Of a DNA stretch of 11,877 nucleotides, positions 6,957 to 11,877 are shown one piece after another. The stretch's first letter is position 1, and each line of letters starts with the position of its first letter. Source of the stretch: Bacilli bacterium (GTDB lineage: Bacteria; Bacillota_I; Bacilli_A; RFN20; CAG-826); assembly GCA_016296285.1 (NCBI GenBank), contig JAEDJP010000031.1:1-11877 (forward strand), written 5' to 3'. A program made the translations under genes and the position numbers. The notes below the pieces were generated by a model that saw only the letters and a list, made by a program, of their open reading frames with translations, did not search any database and was not told where the DNA came from.

Positions 6957-7769
6957 CTATTTTTTGCTTAATGCCTTCCACGCTTCGTAGTAGCGTTCCC
7001 CGAGGATTTCCATGCTTCTACGGCTAAAGTGGAGAAGGTCGCCGTTCTGGATTTCCTCGTCGTTGCAAAGGAGGGATTCGCTGCTGACGAACGCCGCGTT
7101 GCCGACGGCATCGATGACTTCTCGGCTCGCGTCCCAAACCGCTTTCGATTGATTGGGGTAATCTCGCTGCCCACGTCTCGTGCCTTCTCCGCAAACCCAA
7201 GGAACGTCGCCGAATTGAGCGCGGAAATCCTCGATCATTTCGGTCAAACAACGAGTATAGAAGGCTTTCCTTTCGGCATCGCCTTGTTCGGAGCGACCGA
7301 AAACCTCGTGTTCCCCTTGATGCCACAGAACCCCTTTCAAGACGCCATCCCCCAAGGACAAGGCTTCTTTTGTGACTTGCAGCATGCGGCTGCTTAGGCG
7401 TTCGCCCCGCCCCCATTGATGACGCCAATAGAACCCCGTGCCGTCCACGGCGGCTTTGACGATCAAGATTTTGCGACCAGGCGCCAGTTGACCATCCGCG
7501 ATATAGGATTCGACAAAGGTCGGGATCAAAGAGGCGAGCGGCTCGCCAGAGGCGTTTTTCTCTTCTGCGTTGTCCTGCAGGACGAAATGGGGCGGCTCGT
7601 GCATGACCAGCCAATCTTCCCCTTCGGAATTCTTTACCATGCCCATGGGATAGGGGTCATAGTATTCCATCACCAAGGGATTCCGGGAGAAGGGATGGTG
7701 CCCCGTTCCCAGGCCTCGGCCTACCGCGTTTGATTGTCCCGCGAGGACGAATATATCGAAATGTTCCAT
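6957..7769 (-). CDS. SGNH/SASA-family carbohydrate acetylesterase
   Basis: The 270-aa protein resembles the sialate O-acetylesterase/acetylxylan esterase group (PF03629, CE6-like). The nucleophile Ser13 is in VLAGQSNAVGRG. Block III is GVLWHQGEHEV, matching the family's W-x-Q-G-E element. The C-terminal Asp/His pair is in NGDLLHFS. No signal peptide is seen, so it should act in the cytoplasm and remove acetyl groups from imported oligosaccharides before the rhamnosidases act. The start is ATG 7769, because the homologous sequence begins at MEHFDIFVLAGQSN. The frame stays open upstream to 7982, but that extension is arginine-rich nonsense read over another gene's end. The ATG lies 2 nt after the TAA of the upstream glycosidase fragment and has no Shine-Dalgarno, so it probably depended on translational coupling that the upstream rearrangement may have weakened. 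Confidence 0.88.
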   Translation of the reverse strand: MEHFDIFVLAGQSNAVGRGLGTGHHPFSRNPLVMEYYDPYPMGMVKNSEGEDWLVMHEPPHFVLQDNAEEKNASGEPLASLIPTFVESYIADGQLAPGRKILIVKAAVDGTGFYWRHQWGRGERLSSRMLQVTKEALSLGDGVLKGVLWHQGEHEVFGRSEQGDAERKAFYTRCLTEMIEDFRAQFGDVPWVCGEGTRRGQRDYPNQSKAVWDASREVIDAVGNAAFVSSESLLCNDEEIQNGDLLHFSRRSMEILGERYYEAWKALSKK

Positions 7770-7771
7770 AA

Positions 7772-7967
7772 TTAGTTCAGGACGACAAGAGCGCCCTCCC
7801 CGGCATCGAGGCGAAGGGGAACGGCGTTCCCGACCACGTCGATCGATTGGCCACGTTGCGTGACCGTGTAACGATAGTTGCTCGCGTTGAAGCGAAGGGC
7901 GATGTCCCCTTTCTCCTTGTGATTGTAATTCATGACATAGAGACTTGCAAGAAAGCTTGTGTTTTTG
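7772..7967 (-). pseudogene. C-terminal remnant of a glycosidase-like protein
   Basis: The minus-strand frame gives LYVMNYNHKEKGDIALRF and continues with NASNYRYTV, then ends LDAGEGALVVLN and TAA, 2 nt before the esterase start. This about 65-residue piece resembles the small beta-sandwich domain that closes many glycoside hydrolases (a [F/Y]-x-[M/L]-N-[Y/H]-N opening and an aliphatic end strand, as in GH42-type proteins), though the family cannot be fixed. The frame runs without a start into the 207-bp repeat element, where a stop appears at 7973-7975. The 5' part of the gene is not visible anywhere to the right in the window. The ATG at 7933 is inside the domain and unlikely to be a genuine start. 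It was probably the gene before the esterase in an intact operon. Confidence 0.65.
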
Positions 7968-8174
7968 TGTAGTTATCCGCAAATTTGTTTCTAGGCAATT
8001 ATCCGGTAATTCGTTTCCACCTTTCCATCCCCCATGGGGGATCCGGTTATCCCGTAATTTGTTTCCACCTAATTGTCCCCCGTGCCATCATTCGGCCGGA
8101 GGACTGAACCACCCTTGGAGAAAGTATGTCCTAAAGGCCAAAAAAGACTAGAAACAAGTTACTGGATAATGACA
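7968..8174. mobile_element. 207-bp IS remnant or MITE with complex ends
   Basis: The ends are 28-nt inverted repeats matching at 21 of 28 positions: left 7968-7995 begins TGTAGTTATCCGC, and right 8174-8147 on the minus strand begins TGTCATTATCCAG. Inside, three direct copies of a 22-nt motif (consensus RTTATCCsnwAAttTGTTTCyA written loosely) start at 7972, 7998 and 8046, and an inverted copy is at 8149-8170. Multiple copies at one end and fewer at the other resemble the transposase-binding arrays of IS21-type elements. No transposase ORF is present. The flanks (TTTTTG and GAAAGG) do not match, so no target duplication is seen. The element separates two truncated genes, which points to a deletion or recombination at this site. 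Confidence 0.7.
8027..8042. repeat. Perfect 16-bp palindrome inside the 207-bp element
   Basis: ATCCCCCATGGGGGAT reads the same on both strands and lies between the second and third direct repeats. It could be a protein-binding site; no T-run follows, so it is not a terminator. Confidence 0.6.
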
Positions 8175-8386
8175 GAAAGGAAAAGGGACGCCCCGCGCAA
8201 ATCCAAAAAGAACTGGACCATGAGGAGCGGCAGAAGGAAAAGAAGAAAGATAAGGGATGCCCCGAGCAACGTCCGATAATGGTTTTTCAAGATATCGAAG
8301 AAAAGCTCGAAACGATTCGAGGGCAAATCGCTTTCCGAGAAATCTTTTTTCGCGACTTTCCGGCGGAATAAGGGCTTGCGTTTCAT
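8175..8386 (-). pseudogene. Truncated membrane protein (N-terminal part only)
   Basis: The fragment encodes about 70 residues starting MKRKPLFRRKVAKKDF. It has a basic cytoplasmic N-terminus, an amphipathic segment (FELFFDILKNHYRTLLGA) and one strong membrane helix (SLIFLLFLLPLLMVQFFLDL). The frame is cut by the right inverted repeat of the 207-bp element and stops at TAA 8159 inside it, adding only a few foreign residues (VIIQ). The ATG overlaps the preceding gene's TGA (ATGA), with AGGA about 8 nt upstream. The shape recalls the first segment of DUF624/YesL-like proteins, which accompany carbohydrate ABC transporters in Bacillota, but this is a weak resemblance. The full-length protein would probably have had several membrane helices. 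Confidence 0.65.
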
Positions 8387-8952
8387 AAGAGGAATCCTTT
8401 CGCCATCGCATATGCCCCGTCGTAAGGGGAATCGGCTTTCAAGGGCCCAAGGTGCAAGGAAGTCGAGGCGAAAAATAGGTATGCCTCCTCTCCTTCTTTG
8501 ACGCCGGAATGAACCTTAACCCCATAAGACACCCCGTCTTTTTGATAGTACACCGCGTCCTTTCCCAAGGCTTCTTTCGCGGTTTTTCCAAGAGGCAAGA
8601 AAGAGGTCCAGTCGACGTAGGATTGATCCAAGATGTCCTCCAAAAGCAAAAAGCAATCTGCCTCAATGGCCCCGTAAGTGCCAAACAATTGGCCGATCTC
8701 TTTGCTCTCTGGCATGACGAAACGGATATTCGTCGTGTAAAGATAAGAAGGCTGATGCTCCTTCACGGCTTGCTGAAACTTGTTTTGGTCGGCCGAATCC
8801 GCGCGCGTCACGACAAGGAAATCGACTTTTTCTTCTTCGGTGACCTTGGTTGCGAGCTGCCACGCGATGACGGAGGAGATGGCCGCGACGCAGGCAAACG
8901 AAAGATAGTAAACCGCGTTCCTTCTCCAGTAGAATCCAAAGCCCCCTTTCAT
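8383..8952 (-). CDS. Unrecognised membrane-anchored protein, 189 aa
   Basis: I do not recognise this family. The protein has a short basic N-terminus (MKGGFGFYWRRN), one membrane helix (about residues 10-33, YYLSFACVAAISSVIAWQLA) and an approximately 155-residue domain that should lie outside the membrane (N-in, C-out). That domain begins KVTEEEKVDFLVVTRADSADQNKF and includes ECD-like mixed alpha/beta sequence with a single Cys in AIEADCFLLLEDILDQSY; no catalytic motif is evident. The start is ATG 8952, which overlaps the upstream TGA (ATGA) and has GGGAGAG about 6 nt upstream; an in-frame TTG at 8967 lacks this support. Its own TGA overlaps the start of the truncated membrane gene. Tight coupling to an ABC ATPase and other membrane proteins suggests a subunit or regulator of a transport complex, but this is an inference. 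Confidence 0.8.
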   Translation of the reverse strand: MKGGFGFYWRRNAVYYLSFACVAAISSVIAWQLATKVTEEEKVDFLVVTRADSADQNKFQQAVKEHQPSYLYTTNIRFVMPESKEIGQLFGTYGAIEADCFLLLEDILDQSYVDWTSFLPLGKTAKEALGKDAVYYQKDGVSYGVKVHSGVKEGEEAYLFFASTSLHLGPLKADSPYDGAYAMAKGFLL

Positions 8953-9404
8953 GGCATTCTCTCCCAAGACATGATGACGTTCATCGAAGAGATTTCGAAC
9001 CGGAAACGGTCACCGACCTCGCCCTCGAATTCGCCGAACCAGCGGCACCAAAGAACCGCTCTGTCCCCGTCAAGGCGAATCCATGTCATTGGCTCGTCTT
9101 TTCGGTATGTCAGGTTCTCTTTTTTCTCAATGACGCCCTCGAGGGTCGAGAAAGGCCCATCGTTTCGACGCAGAAAATCCCTTTTCAGCGAGAGCTCGCG
9201 TTCTTCCAAGACCAAGAAAACCCCAAGAAAGCCGAAAAGGAGCAAAGAAGCGACGGAAAGGAAAACCAAGAGGGTTTGGATGGCCCGATCGAAGAAGAGG
9301 ATGGGGAGAAGAAAACCCGTAAGAGCAAGGGAAAACGAAGCGATGCCGAGGCCAAGGAAAACCCCTTTCTTGCTGTTCTTGAGAAGACTGGACGTCGAAT
9401 TCAC
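8949..9404 (-). CDS. Unrecognised membrane protein, 151 aa, two TM helices
   Basis: This is a small protein of unknown family. Two membrane helices occupy about residues 15-38 (FLGLGIASFSLALTGFLLP) and 42-68 (LLVFLSVASLLLFGFLGVFL). A soluble C-terminal region of about 80 residues follows, with a beta-rich look: STLEGVIEKKENLTYRK, then RAVLWCRWFGEFEGEVGDRF and FEISSMNVIMSWE. It should face the cytoplasm if the helices form a hairpin with both ends inside. The start is GTG 9404, supported by GGAGGT (9416-9411) at 6-nt spacing, the best Shine-Dalgarno in the window. The gene begins 45 bp after the ABC ATPase stop and ends with an ATGA overlap into the next small membrane protein gene. The high leucine content leads to a long antisense ORF on the + strand that I do not accept as a gene. 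Confidence 0.8.
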   Translation of the reverse strand: MNSTSSLLKNSKKGVFLGLGIASFSLALTGFLLPILFFDRAIQTLLVFLSVASLLLFGFLGVFLVLEERELSLKRDFLRRNDGPFSTLEGVIEKKENLTYRKDEPMTWIRLDGDRAVLWCRWFGEFEGEVGDRFRFEISSMNVIMSWERMP

Positions 9405-9410
9405 GGCCGG

Positions 9411-9416
9411 ACCTCC
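9411..9416 (-). promoter_or_regulatory. Shine-Dalgarno that fixes a GTG start
   Basis: On the minus strand GGAGGT precedes GTG 9404 by 6 nt. It is the reason for choosing the GTG start of the 151-aa membrane protein. Confidence 0.75.
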
Positions 9417-9449
9417 GAAAAAGTGGGCAAATAAGAGGATTGTTCGGCT

Positions 9450-10121
9450 TCAAACGGGGGTTCCCTCAAACGAGATTTTGCGGTCCTGGATCACGTAAAC
9501 GCGGTCCCCGATGGCCATCGCATCATCCCAAGAATGGGTCACGAGCAACGTGGTCACCGGAAAGTCGCGGAGAACCGTTTGGAAGAAATGGCGGCATTCC
9601 ACCCTGCTGTTCGGATCAAGGCCAGAAAAAGGCTCGTCGAGAAGGAGGATTGAAGGGTTCCAAATAAGAGACCGAGCCAAGGCGATTGTTTGTTGCTGAC
9701 CTCCCGACAAAGCTTTTGGCTTGCGAGACAAAAGAAAGGAAATGTCGAGGCGTTTCGCGATTTCCCCCACCCTTCTTTCAATCTCCTCTCGCGAGGCGTG
9801 CATGATGCGCAATGGAAAGGCGATGTTTTCGAAAACCGTCATGTGGGGATAGAGACGATAGTCCTGCGTGACGTAAGCAATCTCCCTGCGGTTCGGGGGC
9901 AATTGGTCGATGCGTTTTCCCTCGAACGCGATTTCCCCTTCCCCCGGAAGGATGCCCGCGATGAAAGAGAGCAAAGTGGTTTTCCCAACCCCGCTCGCGC
10001 CGAGGATCACGGAGATTCCTTTTATGGGGAAAGAGACGGAAAGGGAATGGAAAACGACGCTTTCCTTCCCTTTGCTTTGGTAGGAAAGGGAAACATTTCT
10101 CAGCTCCAAGGATGAATTCAT
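9450..10121 (-). CDS. ABC transporter ATP-binding protein, MalK/MsmX-like without TOBE domain
   Basis: The 223-aa protein binds and hydrolyses ATP for a membrane transporter. All ABC motifs are seen: Walker A GASGVGKTT (41-49), Q-loop Gln86 (YVTQDYRLYPHM), signature LSGGQQQ (138-144), Walker B ILLLDEPFSGLD (Asp162, Glu163) and switch His196 (LVTHSWDDA). Residue 145 is Thr where Arg or Lys is common after the signature. The segment YPHMTVFENIAFPLRI is typical of CUT1 sugar-importer ATPases (MalK, UgpC, MsmX). Those proteins are usually ~360 aa with a C-terminal TOBE regulatory domain, which is missing here because the protein ends just after the H-loop strands. The ATG overlaps the stop of the preceding GH78 gene (ATGA), so the two are co-translated. 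The downstream partners are small membrane proteins rather than MalF/MalG permeases. Function in sugar uptake is inferred from context. Confidence 0.9.
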   Translation of the reverse strand: MNSSLELRNVSLSYQSKGKESVVFHSLSVSFPIKGISVILGASGVGKTTLLSFIAGILPGEGEIAFEGKRIDQLPPNRREIAYVTQDYRLYPHMTVFENIAFPLRIMHASREEIERRVGEIAKRLDISFLLSRKPKALSGGQQQTIALARSLIWNPSILLLDEPFSGLDPNSRVECRHFFQTVLRDFPVTTLLVTHSWDDAMAIGDRVYVIQDRKISFEGTPV

Positions 10122-11877
10122 TCCGACGACTTTTCCAGCAAGAACGACCAGACGTGTTCCTTGTGGTCCTCTTTTAGGACGCGGTTTGCAAAATCGAATT
10201 CAAAACGATTGTCCCCGTCCGTGGCAATTTCGTAAAGGATTCCGTCTTTCGTGAAAGCATGGGTGGCTTTTATGGTTCCGTGGGGGCTGACGAAAGTCGT
10301 TGTGCAGGAAGGGATGGACGGGTCAAAGCGGGGAGCGACCCGCACCTTCGCGAAGCCCGGCTCATCAAAGCGGGGGGCGATACCGGCGATCGTGGAATAG
10401 AACCATTCCCCAACCGCGCCGAGGGAATAATGGTTGAAGGAATTCATTCCAACGTCATTGAAGCCCTCCCCTTTCTTATAGGAATCCCAGCGTTCCCAGA
10501 TGGTGGTGGCGCCGTTCTCGATCATGTAACCCCAAGAAGGGAATTCTTTGCGATTCAGAAGTTCATAAGCAAGCTTCGTCTCCCCAAGTTCAACGAGGAC
10601 TTTCAAGAGGTGCTTGGTGGAATGGAATCCGGTGGTCAGGTGGCCGAATTCACGGATCTTGCGCACGAGATTCCCCTTTGTTTCCGAGGCGTCGATTAAG
10701 CCAAAGGCATAAGCGAGGACATAAGCGCTTTGCGTATCCCCTTCGATGGTCCCGTCTTCGTGGAGGTAGGCATCGCGGAAGACCTGGCGGTATTCCATGA
10801 ATTTCTGGTGGTAAAGGCGTGCCTTTTCTTCTTTCCCGAGAACCGCAGAGATCTTGGAAAGCAAGGACACGTCATAAGCCAAATAGAGAGCGTTATAGAC
10901 TTCATAGGGCAACGTTTCCATGACGCCAAGCCAATCGCCGTAGCTAGGTTCTTTCCATAGGCCGTCTTTGCCGCGGCGGAACTTTTCCATAAAGGAAAGG
11001 AAGCGCTCCATATAGGGGAAATTCTCTTCCAAAACGTCTTTTTCCCCGTAGAAAAGATAGTGCTGATAAGGAATCAAGATGATGGCATCGCTCCAACCGG
11101 GGAATCCGGTTGCGAGGACTTCTTGGAGAACATAAGGGACCAAAACGGGGATGCCGTTCCCAAAAAGGTCTGCGGAATCGCGCATCGTTTGAAGGTAATG
11201 GCGATAGAAAGCGTTCACGTCTTGGCGGTACGCCGCGGCGGAAAAGAAAATCTGGGCGTCCCCGGTCCAACCGAGTCGCTCGTCCCTTTGGGGGCAGTCG
11301 GTTGGGAGAGCGAGAAAATTGGAGCGCATCCCCCACGTGATGTTGCGATCTAACTGAGATACCAGCGGGTTGTTGGGCAGGAACGTTCCGACATCCTGAA
11401 GGGAAGAGGAAATTGCGATCTGCTCCACCGAAAGAAGGGAGGCATCCCCTTGAATTTGGATTTCCGCGTAACGGAATCCATGGAAGGTGAAGCGAGGGAG
11501 GAAGGTCTCTTCGCCCTTGCCGCTTAGGATCAAATAGTCTTCGGCGCGCGCTTTCCGAAGGTTTTCCGTATAGAGTTCCCCGTTATCTTGGAGGCGCTCG
11601 GCGTGACGAAGGCGAAGGACTGTGCCTTCTTTCCCTTGGACGACGACCTTCAAGACGGCAGCACAATTCTGACCAAAGTCGAACCGGACACAATCACGGG
11701 AAGAAAAGATGGCCTTGCCTTTTTCGCGGCGAATCGCTTTGACGGGCGGCAAATCAGAGGGGGTCACCTCCAAGGCGACGTGATAGGTGGAAACCTTTTG
11801 GAAGGAAGAGGCGTCAAAATCGGGCGAAGAGAAATCGCCGATGTCCAAGCGGTGGTCGATTTTTTGCCCTTTTTGAT
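10118..11877 (-). CDS. Alpha-L-rhamnosidase, GH78 (5' end outside window)
   Basis: About 585 residues are visible and the frame is still open at the right edge (…QKGQKIDHRLDIGDFSSPDF), so the N-terminal modules are cut off. The order is the beta-rich Bac_rhamnosid_N-type region (FGQNCAAVLKVVVQGKEG, RHAERLQDNGELYTENLRKA, FTFHGFRYAEI), then the catalytic six-hairpin barrel beginning NITWGMRSNFLALPTDCPQRDE. The motif DCPQRDERLGWTGDAQ (11299-11252) contains the predicted catalytic acid Glu, and GATTIWERWDS (about 10513-10482) the predicted base Glu. NSFNHYSLGAVGEWFY and a short C-terminal beta-sandwich (APRFDEPGFAKVRVAPRFDP) complete the classic GH78 layout. It releases alpha-L-rhamnose from oligosaccharides, probably pectin-derived. 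The TGA overlaps the ABC ATPase start. The TTG at 11848 is an internal leucine codon, not a start. Confidence 0.94.
   Translation of the reverse strand, partial: QKGQKIDHRLDIGDFSSPDFDASSFQKVSTYHVALEVTPSDLPPVKAIRREKGKAIFSSRDCVRFDFGQNCAAVLKVVVQGKEGTVLRLRHAERLQDNGELYTENLRKARAEDYLILSGKGEETFLPRFTFHGFRYAEIQIQGDASLLSVEQIAISSSLQDVGTFLPNNPLVSQLDRNITWGMRSNFLALPTDCPQRDERLGWTGDAQIFFSAAAYRQDVNAFYRHYLQTMRDSADLFGNGIPVLVPYVLQEVLATGFPGWSDAIILIPYQHYLFYGEKDVLEENFPYMERFLSFMEKFRRGKDGLWKEPSYGDWLGVMETLPYEVYNALYLAYDVSLLSKISAVLGKEEKARLYHQKFMEYRQVFRDAYLHEDGTIEGDTQSAYVLAYAFGLIDASETKGNLVRKIREFGHLTTGFHSTKHLLKVLVELGETKLAYELLNRKEFPSWGYMIENGATTIWERWDSYKKGEGFNDVGMNSFNHYSLGAVGEWFYSTIAGIAPRFDEPGFAKVRVAPRFDPSIPSCTTTFVSPHGTIKATHAFTKDGILYEIATDGDNRFEFDFANRVLKEDHKEHVWSFLLEKSSE

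Noticed and set aside
7770..7982. N-terminal extension of the esterase frame to 7982
   Set aside because: It is Arg/Ser-rich and overlaps, in another frame, a sensible beta-domain sequence; the esterase family sequence begins at 7769.
7968..8174. CRISPR-like array
   Set aside because: The repeats are few, imperfect, unevenly spaced and include an inverted copy; the inverted tips fit a transposable element better.
8509..9498. 329-aa + strand ORF
   Set aside because: It is antisense to two coupled membrane protein genes with good ribosome binding sites, and its sequence is dominated by Lys/Arg/Pro runs typical of shadow frames.

Overview
The window looks like an accessory carbohydrate-use locus of a Bacillota-type bacterium (possibly an uncultured gut or rumen Bacilli lineage), attached to a housekeeping operon. 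This assignment rests on an RlmCD/YefA-type rRNA methyltransferase, GGAGG-type ribosome binding sites and tightly coupled ATGA gene overlaps. It is an inference from gene content, not a phylogeny.

Left part (1-2187, + strand): the 3' end of metG (methionyl-tRNA synthetase) is joined by a TAATG overlap to an RlmCD/TrmA-family 23S rRNA uracil-C5 methyltransferase. Positions 2205-2709 look at first like an empty intergenic region. They form a 505-bp non-coding element with imperfect 26-bp terminal inverted repeats (17/26, TGT...ACA), a perfect 5-bp target duplication (CTTAG on both sides) and, at each end, ATCC-core repeats spaced 24 nt apart. I read it as a MITE or other non-autonomous transposable element. 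It is very poor in G on the + strand and carries an intrinsic terminator for the metG operon.

Middle part (2822-7769): an AraC-family regulator (-) is divergent from a compact GH127-like (DUF1680-type) glycosidase (+). The glycosidase gene converges on, and overlaps by 4 bp, the end of a minus-strand gene pair: a GH78-like alpha-L-rhamnosidase and an SGNH/SASA carbohydrate esterase.

Right part (7772-11877, - strand): read in transcription order, there is a second, canonical GH78 rhamnosidase (cut by the window edge), an ABC ATPase without a TOBE domain, two small unrecognised membrane proteins and a third membrane protein that is truncated. Most junctions are ATGA overlaps. The truncation is caused by a second non-coding element (7968-8174, 207 bp, terminal inverted repeats 21/28, three direct repeats and one inverted repeat). 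On its other side lies the C-terminal stump of a glycosidase-like protein, directly upstream of the esterase. The element therefore sits at a join between two gene fragments, as expected for an IS-mediated deletion or, alternatively, an assembly chimera at a repeat.

Together the enzymes (two GH78, one GH127-like, one esterase, all apparently cytoplasmic) suggest intracellular breakdown of imported acylated oligosaccharides containing rhamnose and perhaps arabinose, such as pectin (RG-I/RG-II) fragments, under AraC-type control. No permease or solute-binding protein is visible; these may have been lost in the deletion or lie outside the window.
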